Assembly: GCA_018061805.1 (NCBI GenBank)
Contig: JAGOTL010000007.1
Span: forward strand, 1-37,810
Source of the DNA: Candidatus Babeliales bacterium
GTDB taxonomy: Bacteria > Babelota > Babeliae > Babelales > Chromulinivoraceae
Reading direction: 5' to 3'
Length of the DNA: 37,810 nucleotides
Shown: positions 1-9,118 of the stretch, piece after piece
How positions within the stretch are numbered: position 1 is the stretch's first letter
How the letters are laid out: the number at the start of each line of letters is the position of its first letter
Program-made: the position numbers and the translations under genes
The notes under the pieces: model-generated
The model's database searches: none
What the model was told of the DNA's origin: nothing
What the model saw: only the letters and a program-made list of their open reading frames with translations

Positions 1-1
1 A

Positions 2-1918
2 TCGTTTGCTACGTTGCAGCAACACACAGCGTTATTGTATGCAACAATTATGTGGAAAAAATATGTTCAAAAAACGCAGCAAAAAGCTTTAGAGCATGTT
101 AAGTCGATTGTGTTTTATGAACCAGAATCATTTTTGATGCTTGATAGCGCTACTCAGAAAAATTTAGATTTGGTGAAAAACAGCTTTGATGGTAGTCGGC
201 AACATACGCTTCTTTCTTTGATGGATAAGGCTGTGACGCCTATGGGTTCTCGTATGATTAAACGATGGTTGTTAACACCGCTCGTTGATCGCAGCATGAT
301 AGAACACCGTCAAAAAGTTGTTGGTTTTTTAAAATCCAATAAACATATTCTTCAACAATTAGTTGAGCATTTAGAAAAATATGGTGATATGCAAAGAGTT
401 GTAGGGCGCATGGCTCTTGATAGGTCGGTGCTTCATGATTATGTTGCTTTGGGTCGCATGACGAAATTGTTACCTGTATTACAGGAGCTTTTGTGGTCAT
501 CAAGCAATGACGAGTTGATCTGCTTTGCTCAATCGATTCCTGATTTTACAAAATTATCTGAACTATTATCGCAAGCATGTGAAGATGATCCATTGAGTCA
601 AAATTTGATTAAGGTTGGCTACGATCAATCACTTGATCGTATGCGTGATTTAGTACAAAATGGCAGCCATAAAATTTTGGAACTTGAGCAGCAAGAAATT
701 ACTCGTACAGGAATTGGTTCTTTAAAAATTAGACACAACAATTTGCAGGGATACTTTATTGAAATTACAAAAACAAATTTAGATTCAGTTCCGCAAGATT
801 ATGTTGAAATGCAAATGCTGGTCAATCGAAAACGATTTACGACTAAGCATTTACAAGCACTTCAGATTGAAATTACGCATGCCCAGCAACAGTACACAGC
901 TTTGGAAAAAGAGATTTTTGAACAGGTGAAAGTTAAAGTAAAACATTATCTTCATGATTTGCGCATTGTGGGTCAGACGCTTGCAACGATAGATGGTTTG
1001 GTTGGCTTTGGTCGTGTGGCGTATGAGTATGGTTGGGCGCAGCCAGAATTTCATGATGGTTGTGATATTGTGATTCGTGATGGTAAGCATCCGATTGTAG
1101 CAGCATCGCTTCAAGAAAAATTTGTTCCTAATAATACTGATTTAACAGATCAACAATCGCTGTGGATTATAACAGGTCCGAACATGGGTGGTAAATCGAC
1201 CTATTTGCGACAAGTAGCTTTAATTTGTTTGCTCGCTCAAACGGGTTCGTTTGTTCCTGCAAGTACTGCGCGCTTGCCGATGCTTGATAGAATTTTTACA
1301 CGTATTGGGGCAGGTGATTTTTTAGCGCAAGGTAAAAGTACCTTTTTGGTTGAAATGGAAGAAACGTCACAAATTTTACAGCAAGCAACGTATAAAAGTT
1401 TAGTTATTTTAGATGAAGTTGGTCGTGGTACTAGTACGTATGATGGGCTTGCTTTGGCGCAAGCAATCATTGAATATTTGGTTCAGCACGTAAAGGCTCG
1501 ATGCTTATTTGCAACCCATTACCATGAACTGACTGATTTGCAGAATCATTTTTCCAGTGTTGCTAGTTTTTATGCTGATAGTGTGCAGACACCGCAAGGT
1601 ATTATTTTTCTGCATAAAATGGTTGCTGGAAAAGCAGACGGTAGCTTTGGTATCGAAGTTGCTAAATTAGCTCACATACCCTTGCCGGTTATTCAAAGAG
1701 CATCTGAGCTCCTTAAAAGCTTGGATCAAGATGCGGTAAAATTGAAAGCAGTTCAACGCAGTGATGTTGATGCTGGTCGATCTATGGTCGAACCTGCTAC
1801 GATTGATCCTAAGTCAAAATTGGTTCTTGATAAAATTAAGTTGCTCCGTATGGAACATGTGACTCCAAAAATGGCAATGGATGTTTTGTGGGAACTGCAT
1901 GATTTGGTGAAAACCTAG
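2..1918 (+). CDS. mutS: DNA mismatch repair protein MutS, 5'-truncated by the window edge
   Basis: MutS recognises mismatches and uses ATP to start methyl-independent or MutL-dependent repair in the cytoplasm. The reading frame is already open at base 2, so the true start lies outside; about 638 C-terminal residues remain of a family that is usually near 850, so the mismatch-binding N-terminal domain is mostly missing from view. Seen directly: the lever/clamp region, the Walker A motif GPNMGGKST at about 1175-1201, the Walker B/signature stretch LVILDEVGRGTSTYDG at about 1398-1446, and the ATHYHEL switch after it. The order and exact wording of these motifs are those of MutS1 rather than MutS2 (no Smr domain at the C-terminus). 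It ends in TAG and a hairpin follows. Identification is very secure. Confidence 0.97.
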   Translation, partial: SFATLQQHTALLYATIMWKKYVQKTQQKALEHVKSIVFYEPESFLMLDSATQKNLDLVKNSFDGSRQHTLLSLMDKAVTPMGSRMIKRWLLTPLVDRSMIEHRQKVVGFLKSNKHILQQLVEHLEKYGDMQRVVGRMALDRSVLHDYVALGRMTKLLPVLQELLWSSSNDELICFAQSIPDFTKLSELLSQACEDDPLSQNLIKVGYDQSLDRMRDLVQNGSHKILELEQQEITRTGIGSLKIRHNNLQGYFIEITKTNLDSVPQDYVEMQMLVNRKRFTTKHLQALQIEITHAQQQYTALEKEIFEQVKVKVKHYLHDLRIVGQTLATIDGLVGFGRVAYEYGWAQPEFHDGCDIVIRDGKHPIVAASLQEKFVPNNTDLTDQQSLWIITGPNMGGKSTYLRQVALICLLAQTGSFVPASTARLPMLDRIFTRIGAGDFLAQGKSTFLVEMEETSQILQQATYKSLVILDEVGRGTSTYDGLALAQAIIEYLVQHVKARCLFATHYHELTDLQNHFSSVASFYADSVQTPQGIIFLHKMVAGKADGSFGIEVAKLAHIPLPVIQRASELLKSLDQDAVKLKAVQRSDVDAGRSMVEPATIDPKSKLVLDKIKLLRMEHVTPKMAMDVLWELHDLVKT

Positions 1919-1993
1919 ATTGGGTAATTCTTGAAACGCGCTATTGTATCTACTGTTTGCGTTGTGTTGTTTTTGTGATCTGACTCTTGTTTA

Positions 1994-2039
1994 AAAAAAT
2001 AAGCATGTTGTATAAACGTTATGATAGCGCTTATTTTTT
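1994..2039 (+). terminator. Possible terminator hairpin after mutS
   Basis: AAAAAATAAGC (1994-2004) pairs with GCTTATTTTTT (2029-2039) and ends in a T run, 75 bases after the mutS stop. The loop of 24 bases is long for an intrinsic terminator. The same stretch also contains TTGTTT then TATAAA with an 18-base gap, which could be the promoter of the next gene, so the hairpin reading is tentative. Confidence 0.35.
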
Positions 2040-2054
2040 CAAGGGGGATGATGT

Positions 2055-3650
2055 ATGATACATTGGGTAAAATATTTATTAGTTTTTTCTTTTTTATTAT
2101 TGGTTCCTGTGACGGTTCATTATGTCCAAAAAGAATCACCGCAGCAGACGCAGCGTCATGTTGAATTTCAAGATAAGCTCACCCGAGCTCAGATGATAGA
2201 AGAGCAGTATCAACCATCAGAGTATGACGAACAAATTCCAGTTGAGTATGTGCAGATGGTGTCGCCTGATTATGATGTTCGCGTTCCTGTGCAGTATGAA
2301 AGTACAATCGAACAAGTGCCATCAGAACAAAAAAATGTAGGTGGATCATCCGGAGAGTATTTTGGTTTTGGTAGATCGGATGCTGGTTATGGTAATGCAC
2401 CATCAGAATTAGGATATGATCAACCACAGTCTTATGACGATCAAAATCAATCGCCGTATTATGATCCAGGATATGGTGCAGCGTCATATCGTCAACCGCA
2501 AAGTTCAGGACGTGGCACAGGTTCAAGCAATGTTCAATCCGATAGTTCAGCGCGTACACCTTTCTCATATAATGTTCCTGCGTCAAAAGCTCAAAGTTCA
2601 AGTTATGTTTATCCGAATACGCGACAGGGTGGAGCGGCTACGCAACATTCAAAAGGTGGTATGGGTCCTTATGTTAAACCTACAAATGTACAACCAAAGG
2701 CTTTGCCTAAAAATGTTGCTCAACCAGCACCATTACCAGTTGTTCAGCCAATTCAGCCACCTACCAAATATTTTTGGCCAAAGGTAGCTACCGCTTTGGG
2801 ATTGGGACCTTTGCTTGGTTATCTATATAATTGGTGGAATCAGCCTCAAGCTACGCAAACTGCAGGTAACAGCGGTGCAAAAGAAGAACCTTCTAAAAAC
2901 AGAATCGAAGAAATAGAAGAAGAAGTTGAAGGTGATGACGCGTCAGAGCAAGAAGAATCAACAAGTGAAAACTCATCTGGTTTTGGGGCCGGGGTTTTAA
3001 AAAGGTATCTAAAATATATATATCCTAAGACACCGCCAGCTCCAAAAGGATCACCAGCATCTGGGTCGCCACAAGGTGGACCAAAGCAACCATCGAGTCC
3101 AGCGGCTGCTCAGCCTTCGACGCCTCAGCAATCAGCAAGTGCATTGGTACCGAGAGCTTCTTTGTATTCTCATTTAAATTTAAATATGGCATTACAAAGA
3201 ATTACATCATATTTTTCTCGTCGTAGTGCGAGTGCTCTAGATCCATCGTTGGTTACCGTTTTACCACCATTGCCGCAACCAGCATTACCGCAACCAGAAG
3301 GAGCTGTGATTGATGTATCAGTTTCTGATCGACCAAAAACTGAATCAGTATGGTTGTCCGCTTTAAGACGGTCATATCCAGCATTGATTCCAGATAATAA
3401 ACGTGATTTCTTAAGAAGGTTATCATATGGTTTATGGGCTGCTTCTTGGGCTGTCCCAGCAGCACAGACAGTCGCCTTGTTGGGCTCTAATTCGAATAAT
3501 TATAGCGAGTCACAGGCTGATCCTATTGTATTGCAGTTTGGTGCACCGGTACCTGCTGAAGTTTTGTTAGGATCTAGCCCAAAAACTGCTCGAGAAGCTC
3601 TTGCGCATTGGAAAGCGTTAGGTAAAGGGCCTATTCGATTAATTCCATAA
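2055..3650 (+). CDS. Membrane-anchored Pro/Gln/Ser/Tyr-rich protein of unknown function
   Basis: I do not recognise a family. The 531-residue product starts with a hydrophobic segment (about residues 7-21) that can act as signal peptide or anchor. Residues about 45-230 are low complexity, rich in Y, Q, P, S and G. A hydrophobic stretch with LGLGPLLGYLYNWW lies near residues 248-262, followed by a strongly acidic patch (IEEIEEEVEGDDASEQEE) and another Pro/Ser/Gln-rich linker. The C-terminal part (about 440-531) is more ordered and ends in KGPIRLIP. The start is supported by AAGGGGGATG just upstream. It is probably an exported structural or surface protein; composition, not homology, supports that. 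A strong terminator follows at 3671-3704. Confidence 0.8.
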   Translation: MIHWVKYLLVFSFLLLVPVTVHYVQKESPQQTQRHVEFQDKLTRAQMIEEQYQPSEYDEQIPVEYVQMVSPDYDVRVPVQYESTIEQVPSEQKNVGGSSGEYFGFGRSDAGYGNAPSELGYDQPQSYDDQNQSPYYDPGYGAASYRQPQSSGRGTGSSNVQSDSSARTPFSYNVPASKAQSSSYVYPNTRQGGAATQHSKGGMGPYVKPTNVQPKALPKNVAQPAPLPVVQPIQPPTKYFWPKVATALGLGPLLGYLYNWWNQPQATQTAGNSGAKEEPSKNRIEEIEEEVEGDDASEQEESTSENSSGFGAGVLKRYLKYIYPKTPPAPKGSPASGSPQGGPKQPSSPAAAQPSTPQQSASALVPRASLYSHLNLNMALQRITSYFSRRSASALDPSLVTVLPPLPQPALPQPEGAVIDVSVSDRPKTESVWLSALRRSYPALIPDNKRDFLRRLSYGLWAASWAVPAAQTVALLGSNSNNYSESQADPIVLQFGAPVPAEVLLGSSPKTAREALAHWKALGKGPIRLIP

Positions 3651-3670
3651 TGAAAAAATAGTATACAATC

Positions 3671-3704
3671 AAAGAGGGAGTTTCTTGTTAGAAACTCCCT
3701 CTTT
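3671..3704. terminator. Bidirectional intrinsic terminator
   Basis: Perfect 14-bp stem AAAGAGGGAGTTTC / GAAACTCCCTCTTT with a 6-base loop, followed by T-rich sequence on both strands. It separates two convergent genes ending at 3650 and 3730. Confidence 0.9.
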
Positions 3705-3729
3705 TTCCTAAAGATCTATAATTTGTTTG

Positions 3730-4524
3730 TTATGATATGGTTGGTAACTGTAAGCCGAATAATGTTTCATTTTCATTAGTTCTTACTAACAACTTGGCTT
3801 TATAAGAATCACGCGGATCCAAACCAAAATCCTTAAAATACTTTATTGTATTCTTAATTTCAGGATCTGTTGCAATGCCCCAAGAAATTTCTTGGGTTTC
3901 TTCATCTCTGACCTTGGTAATAAGGAATGCGTTGCCATCATTTAATGTAACGAATAAGTTTTGATGTGGCCAGAATATACCAACAAATTGGTTTTTTTGG
4001 TTATAAATGAACATTTGGTGTTGGCATACTGGTAAACCCCATACTGTTGATTGCTCTGAAGGTTGTCCATAAAGATGTTTATTTTCTGAGGTTGTATCAA
4101 CATCATTTGGTAGATAACCAATGATTTCAAGATTTTTAATGATGGTATTAGGCGGTGTTGTTGTGCTATTTTTTTGTGTGACTACATTGATGTATGTTTG
4201 ATCATTAGCTTGAGCTATTTTTGCTTGATCGTTTTCGTAGTAATAATCAAATTCATTATCTGATCCATCATCTTCGTAACCTATTGCATCATCGCTTAAA
4301 AATGAAAAATCATCTTTAAATGTATCGTTAGGTTCTGAATATACAGTTTTGATATCCTTGTGGGGTTCGGCATATTCATCTGTTGCGGTTTTGTGCCACT
4401 CTAGTAAAAGAGGTTTATTTGATGAATTTTCTGTAGATGTTAATGCTGTGTTTTTTGTGTATGTATAATTGGCTATATTGATAATGCCGACCAGAAATAT
4501 TAAAACGTAATTTTTGCTATTCAT
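3730..4524 (-). CDS. Secreted acidic protein with one copy of a shared LYG/LP domain; unknown
   Basis: No known family recognised. The 264-residue product begins with a signal peptide (about residues 1-23). Residues 45-110 are highly acidic and Tyr-rich. From about residue 123 (TTPPN) to 204 it matches, in the same order, the second repeat of the protein encoded just upstream at 4550-5602: a PPN motif, a (L/I)PN motif, then LYG/WGLPV, then a hydrophobic strand, then NDGNAFLI. The gene starts 25 bases after its upstream neighbour ends and has its own AAGGGA ribosome site, so the pair is probably one operon. The shared domain suggests the two proteins act on or with the same partner outside the cytoplasm. 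Confidence 0.8.
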   Translation of the reverse strand: MNSKNYVLIFLVGIINIANYTYTKNTALTSTENSSNKPLLLEWHKTATDEYAEPHKDIKTVYSEPNDTFKDDFSFLSDDAIGYEDDGSDNEFDYYYENDQAKIAQANDQTYINVVTQKNSTTTPPNTIIKNLEIIGYLPNDVDTTSENKHLYGQPSEQSTVWGLPVCQHQMFIYNQKNQFVGIFWPHQNLFVTLNDGNAFLITKVRDEETQEISWGIATDPEIKNTIKYFKDFGLDPRDSYKAKLLVRTNENETLFGLQLPTIS

Positions 4525-4549
4525 AATTTTCCCTTATATCTTTGTTATT

Positions 4550-5602
4550 TTATTGATTTATTGGACTCGTCATTAAAAGATCATTTAAAGGTTTTTCTTG
4601 TTGTGGCATAACTGATTCTTTCATGATATGTGGCGATGGCATGTGTCGCGGTCCTACATCTTGATATCGCGTGCGCGCTCCTACATCATGAGCTCCAAAT
4701 CTATACATAGGTGTTGGTCTTGGGTTATTAAGCATAAAACCATATGTTTCAAATTTTTTATGTTTTATTGTAACGGTACCTATTGATGAGGTTGTTACAT
4801 AGCCTGTTATACCGGTTATTGGAATGTTAACACTAAACTTTTTTAATATGTTTTGGTTTTCTTGGGTGTTGAATAAGGTCGTTAGATCAACTTCAGCTTT
4901 TTTAGTATAGTTTTTGGCTGCAATTGTTTGTACGAGTACGTATGTTCCACCATTAAAAAGCTGTATAATTCCATCGTTCTGCCAATAGTAACCGATTGTT
5001 ACAGGATCTGTTGTGGGCTGCTTAACTTCAATTTTATCACCAGTCACGGGTATACCGTATAATGTTGTGTTTTTCATTTGACCGCCCGCAAGTGGTTTTT
5101 GCGTAGGTTCAAACAAATAGTTTGGTATAGTCGCAAACGGAACAAGAGCCCTGTTTGTTATATTAGGTGGGGTAACAGCTTGACTGTATTCAACGACACC
5201 GACATATTCATCACCATTGTTTAAAATAGCCATGCGGCCTTTTGGATCATATCTTTTGAGTCCTTTTGGCGAGCTACTTGTCACGCCTGAAGGTATGCCA
5301 TAAAGTGTTATATTTTTATCTTGGGCACCCATTAATCCTTTAGTTTTTGGATTATATGAAGGGTTGCTCGTGGTTCCAAATGCTACATATTTGCCACTTG
5401 AAAGTTCTGGATGATAGGTTGCATTTGATACTTCTATGACATTGTCAAAGCTTATAGAAGCTGTTTGATTGGCTTTGTCATAGTTGCCCATGACAGCTTT
5501 TTTTTGTGGTAATGTAGCGGTAAATGGAACAGTTTGAGTATGTGTTTTTTTACACATCATGACGACTAGGAAGGCCAATAGGCCATATTTTATTATTTTC
5601 AT
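4550..5602 (-). CDS. Secreted protein with two internal repeats; unknown
   Basis: The 350-residue product has a signal peptide (about residues 1-22, cleavage probably after HTQ) and two copies of a domain of roughly 70 residues, at about 71-139 and 152-226. Each copy runs G/ATxxN - TLYGIP - AILNNGDEYVGV or IQLFNGGTYVLV. A third copy is in the next gene of the operon. The C-terminus (about 300-350) is Met/Pro/His/Arg-rich and probably disordered. The ribosome site AAAGGGGGATTAC before ATG is strong. I cannot assign a function; the repeated small beta-rich domain looks like a secreted binding module. Confidence 0.82.
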   Translation of the reverse strand: MKIIKYGLLAFLVVMMCKKTHTQTVPFTATLPQKKAVMGNYDKANQTASISFDNVIEVSNATYHPELSSGKYVAFGTTSNPSYNPKTKGLMGAQDKNITLYGIPSGVTSSSPKGLKRYDPKGRMAILNNGDEYVGVVEYSQAVTPPNITNRALVPFATIPNYLFEPTQKPLAGGQMKNTTLYGIPVTGDKIEVKQPTTDPVTIGYYWQNDGIIQLFNGGTYVLVQTIAAKNYTKKAEVDLTTLFNTQENQNILKKFSVNIPITGITGYVTTSSIGTVTIKHKKFETYGFMLNNPRPTPMYRFGAHDVGARTRYQDVGPRHMPSPHIMKESVMPQQEKPLNDLLMTSPINQ

Positions 5603-5634
5603 GTAATCCCCCTTTTTATTAAATCTTTACTTTA

Positions 5635-5664
5635 AGAATAGCAGCTTAAAAAGGCAAATAGCAA
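5635..5664 (-). promoter_or_regulatory. Possible sigma70-type promoter for the 5602-3730 operon
   Basis: Read on the minus strand: TTGCTA, 18 bases, TATTCT, about 33 bases before the start codon. The -35 is imperfect, so this is a weak call. Confidence 0.35.
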
Positions 5665-5799
5665 TGATTTTGTAATGTTTTTCCTAAGCGGTACTTTTTA
5701 AGTTGGAATATGCTGTGGAACGCGCAGTAGGAGAAGTTTAGATAGAGTTTTACGTGGCTTGTAAGCCTCAAATCGCTTTGTTTTACTCAGAGACTTTGC

Positions 5800-5828
5800 T
5801 TTACAGGGTGGCTAATCTATGGTAAAAT
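5800..5828 (+). promoter_or_regulatory. Sigma70-type promoter of rplU
   Basis: TTTACA (5800-5805), a 17-base spacer, then TAAAAT (5823-5828), about 42 bases before the rplU start. Spacing and both hexamers are close to consensus. Confidence 0.65.
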
Positions 5829-5870
5829 GGGTCTATAGCTTGGATTTTAGCAATCAAAAGGTTTATATTC

Positions 5871-6197
5871 ATGGAACGACAAGACTCATTTCAGAAGTAC
5901 GCGATTGTGCAGATTGGTGCGCATCAGTATCAGGCAATCGAAGGTAAAACAGTAGCTGTTGAAAAGATCGACGGCGAAGCTGGTACTTCAGTAGAATTCA
6001 CAGAAGTTTTACTTAAAAAAGATAACGAAACAATCAAAGTAGGTACTCCATTTGTTGGTAGTGTTGTAAAAGCATCTATCGTAAAACAAATGAAAGGTCC
6101 TAAGATCATTGTTTTCCGTTTCAAACGTCGTAAGAAAAGTCGTGTTAAAAAAGGACACCGTCAACAAATGACAGTTATTAGATTTGAATCAATCTAA
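5871..6197 (+). CDS. rplU: 50S ribosomal protein L21
   Basis: L21 binds 23S rRNA in the large ribosomal subunit. The 108-residue product carries the family features in order: YAIVQIGAHQYQ near the start (canonical YAVIxxGGKQY), GTPFVGSVVKASIV in the middle, and the basic C-terminal block KRRKKSRVKKGHRQ followed by RFESI. It has about eight extra residues before YAIV compared with typical L21; a downstream start codon is not available before that motif, so ATG 5871 is accepted. It has its own promoter and terminator and stands alone: rpmA (L27), which normally follows, is not within the window. Confidence 0.96.
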   Translation: MERQDSFQKYAIVQIGAHQYQAIEGKTVAVEKIDGEAGTSVEFTEVLLKKDNETIKVGTPFVGSVVKASIVKQMKGPKIIVFRFKRRKKSRVKKGHRQQMTVIRFESI

Positions 6198-6214
6198 TAT
6201 TTTTTGAGAATTTT

Positions 6215-6247
6215 AAAAGGGTGGGCATTTTAAATGCCCACCCTTTT
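6215..6247. terminator. Intrinsic terminator after rplU
   Basis: 16-bp stem AAAAGGGTGGGCATTT / AAATGCCCACCCTTTT with a single unpaired base at the centre as drawn (so a small loop opens at the top), followed by TT. It closes the monocistronic rplU unit. Confidence 0.9.
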
Positions 6248-6369
6248 TTCATGTCTAAAATGTGCTCGTTCAGTCTATTTCAATACATATTATACTTTAG
6301 AATGTTCTACTTTTCTTATTGATCATGGTATGTCTATTTGGTGATCGAGAGTTTTACAAAAAGTGAGAT

Positions 6370-8451
6370 ATGTTGAACGTGAAGCATTCAATTTTTTTTA
6401 CATTCTTTGTACCTATAGTTTTGATAGCAGAAAATGTTGATTGGAAACCTATCTTAACGCCCTATATCGGTTCATCTTTTGTGATGCCAGAAGAACATGA
6501 ATACTGGTCTATGCAAGGTCGTACGCATGACTCGAAAGCAGTTTCATCACAACCATCGCTTATCGATATTGCATGTCAGCAGAAATCAAACAAAATCTGT
6601 ATGCAAGAGCAAGCAACGCAAGCAAAATATGCTATGAGTTTTGCCTATAAACAACAATTATTATCGTTAAGTTATGCTGATTTTTTGAAAAAAGTAACAT
6701 CACAAGAATCATTGTCAGATGAACAGATTTTAATGTTGTGGAATGAGTTTAAAGATAAAAGATGTTGGAACTATGGTAATGAAAAAACAGATTATGAAAA
6801 TAAGCTGAAAGAGTTTTTAGGTGATCGCAAAGTAAAGCGATTGCGTCAGCAGCAAATTAAAGATGCTCAAGAACGTTTGCTTCAGCAGCAGCAAGCGCAA
6901 TCGTTAACCCAGCGTCAAAAACCGTATGTTGATATTGAGCTGTTATTTGCAAAAGAATCTTCATTTTATGCAAAAAGAACACAAGCATTGGCTCAAACGG
7001 CTCAAGAAGGATATCAAAAGTATGAAGCGTCGCATGCTGTTGACGCTCAAACCTTGGGTTACTTAGAATCGATTAATGTTGCTACAAATGAATTGTTCCA
7101 TGTGCATGGTACGACGATGCAGCATCAATTAATTTCAGAGGTGATATCGAGCTATAAGAAAGTAGCAAAGTCTGTTTTTGAGTATGGGTTAAAGTCCTTA
7201 TACCTTGGATCTGATGTAATTATGGCTGCAGAGGTAGCGCGTGAAGCAACCATGCATGATGAAATAGCTATGGCAGCATGCTTGAGTGATTTATCAGATA
7301 GTTTGGCGCAAGCAACGATTGAATTAGGACAAATGGCCGTTGAAAACGCAGAGGCATTATATTATATAGGAACGCATCCGTTTCAAACAGTGAAAATAGT
7401 AGCGGCACCCTTCGTACGATTTGTAGGTTTTGTAGGTAAAGTGTATGCAAGTCCTTGGAACCATGATTTGTTTTTGTCAGCGCGTAAGGACTTAGAAGCA
7501 TTTGATGCACAATGTGCTGCTTGTATAGATGTTTTTAACAATATGAGTATAGATGAAAAGTGTTACGGTGCGGTAAAAAATGTCGCTAATTTATATTTGT
7601 TTAACAAATATTTAGGATTTATTGGATCTGTTTATAAGCATGTTAAACATGCTCGATATGCAACATCTTTATGCAATGTTATAGAAGAATCGAGTGTCAT
7701 CGAGGCCATTGAAGAATATTTAATTCCAACAGAATTGCCTTGTGTGGCAACATCGGCAGGTGAAATAGAAGCTAGTGTTGCATCGTTGATAGAAGCAGAA
7801 GCTCAAAATATTGTATATAACATGCCACCGATTATGGCGCGAGTTGAGCAAGTATTACATAAATTTGGACAATATAAAGGAGTTATACCATTTGTAGATA
7901 AGCAATTTGCATCAGAAATGAATGTTGTTTTGAAACAATTAGAAAATCATTTAAAAAGTTCTGCGTTAAACACACTTAATAAGCAATATGGTAGAAGAAT
8001 CATTGATGGTAAGCAGGTAAAGCTTTTGTTAGATCATGTATATAATTTTGAACTAGGATTAAAAAAAAGTAGAGATTTAGATGGATATATTTTAAATATC
8101 TCAGGTGGACATTTATTTGGTGTATGCGAAGCATTAGAAAAGATAGGATTGGTAAAAATTATTGGTAAAGAATTACTATCTGGTGGAAGTATTCATTATA
8201 AAATGAACAGTATATTTACTAATCGTTTAATTGAAAAAACTGTTTTTCCTTGTCATTGGACAGAAGAGAAAATTGCACAGGCTGTGTGGGATATCTATTG
8301 TAATGATTCTGCAATATCTATTTGTGATAATGGAAAGTTGACTAAGCGAGGATTTGTGGACGAATGTGAATTAAAAATTTATTGGGATAGTATAATCAAT
8401 AATAATAAAATTATAGATGAAATAGTGACTGGTTTGCCAGTAAAAAAATAG
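6370..8451 (+). CDS. Secreted polymorphic-toxin-like protein with C-terminal EndoU-like nuclease domain
   Basis: A 693-residue product. Residues 1-20 form a signal peptide. Residues about 75-240 are charged and helical with a Gln-rich coiled-coil-like stretch; about 260-520 is a mainly helical stalk containing a hydrophobic patch (RFVGFVGKVY). The last roughly 140 residues look like bacterial EndoU, an RNA-cleaving toxin tip: DHVYNFEL at 555-562 (in place of HILxG), SGGH at 578-581 with His581 a likely catalytic residue, KTVFPCHW at 623-630 matching the family's TxFPxxW, then EEKIAQAV. The tip is visibly more AT-rich than the body (by hand, 11 G/C in 8041-8100 against 22 in 6961-7020), as is common for exchangeable toxin tips. 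A small gene follows 7 bases later, in the position of an immunity gene. The EndoU call is by motif only. Confidence 0.68.
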   Translation: MLNVKHSIFFTFFVPIVLIAENVDWKPILTPYIGSSFVMPEEHEYWSMQGRTHDSKAVSSQPSLIDIACQQKSNKICMQEQATQAKYAMSFAYKQQLLSLSYADFLKKVTSQESLSDEQILMLWNEFKDKRCWNYGNEKTDYENKLKEFLGDRKVKRLRQQQIKDAQERLLQQQQAQSLTQRQKPYVDIELLFAKESSFYAKRTQALAQTAQEGYQKYEASHAVDAQTLGYLESINVATNELFHVHGTTMQHQLISEVISSYKKVAKSVFEYGLKSLYLGSDVIMAAEVAREATMHDEIAMAACLSDLSDSLAQATIELGQMAVENAEALYYIGTHPFQTVKIVAAPFVRFVGFVGKVYASPWNHDLFLSARKDLEAFDAQCAACIDVFNNMSIDEKCYGAVKNVANLYLFNKYLGFIGSVYKHVKHARYATSLCNVIEESSVIEAIEEYLIPTELPCVATSAGEIEASVASLIEAEAQNIVYNMPPIMARVEQVLHKFGQYKGVIPFVDKQFASEMNVVLKQLENHLKSSALNTLNKQYGRRIIDGKQVKLLLDHVYNFELGLKKSRDLDGYILNISGGHLFGVCEALEKIGLVKIIGKELLSGGSIHYKMNSIFTNRLIEKTVFPCHWTEEKIAQAVWDIYCNDSAISICDNGKLTKRGFVDECELKIYWDSIINNNKIIDEIVTGLPVKK

Positions 8452-8458
8452 ATGAATT

Positions 8459-9103
8459 ATGGAAAAAGTAATTTTTAGTTTTAGTGATAAACATGATACG
8501 TATATTGTAGAAGAACAATTTTGGACTAATGATTATCGTGTGGCTAGTGTAAAAGAAGTATTGCAAGTTGTGGCACGTTGGCAAGGAGATATTAAAAATA
8601 CATATACGCCTGATGAGTTAGTTTATCAAGGAATTGAATTTGAATATATGACACATTTGCAAGAACTTTGGATTTGGAGTGCATTTTTAATTAAAAAACA
8701 AGAGTATAAAAAATTTGAAACCATTGAAGAACATATTGTATATGATAATGCATATAGGCAATATTATGATAAGCGTTGGGATGAGATTCCCAAAATAAAA
8801 ATTGCTATAGAGCATTGGGAAAATTTACAACATCAATGGACGCATATTTTAGCAGATAAGCCAAAATATTTGATTTTTATATTAGATGATTTAAAGTCTT
8901 CAAATAAAATTGAAATTATATGTAAGAATGATTTGTCTGAGCAAGATATTGAATATATACAGCATGAGCATGAAAAATATTTAAAATATCAAAAGGCGCG
9001 AGAAGAATATATAGCACATCAGCCAGATTATAGTCTTGATCTTTGGCGTGGCCCTCAGGATGATGAATATGAAGCTGATATTATGAAATATTATAAAGAA
9101 TAA
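8459..9103 (+). CDS. Putative immunity protein for the upstream EndoU-like toxin
   Basis: A 214-residue acidic, cytoplasmic-looking protein with no signal peptide, rich in Trp, Tyr and Glu. I recognise no family. Its start lies 7 bases after the toxin stop with no room for a separate promoter, so the two are almost certainly co-transcribed and probably translationally coupled. Lack of export signal beside an exported toxin, small size, acidity and AT-rich composition like the toxin tip are what one expects of an immunity protein; this is inference from context. A terminator follows at 9119. Confidence 0.62.
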   Translation: MEKVIFSFSDKHDTYIVEEQFWTNDYRVASVKEVLQVVARWQGDIKNTYTPDELVYQGIEFEYMTHLQELWIWSAFLIKKQEYKKFETIEEHIVYDNAYRQYYDKRWDEIPKIKIAIEHWENLQHQWTHILADKPKYLIFILDDLKSSNKIEIICKNDLSEQDIEYIQHEHEKYLKYQKAREEYIAHQPDYSLDLWRGPQDDEYEADIMKYYKE

Positions 9104-9118
9104 CTTGTTTTTATTAAT

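Noticed and set aside
2179-2601. 140-codon minus-strand ORF rich in His and Asn
   Set aside because: Antisense of the low-complexity Gln/Tyr part of the gene at 2055-3650; its composition is what that complement predicts.
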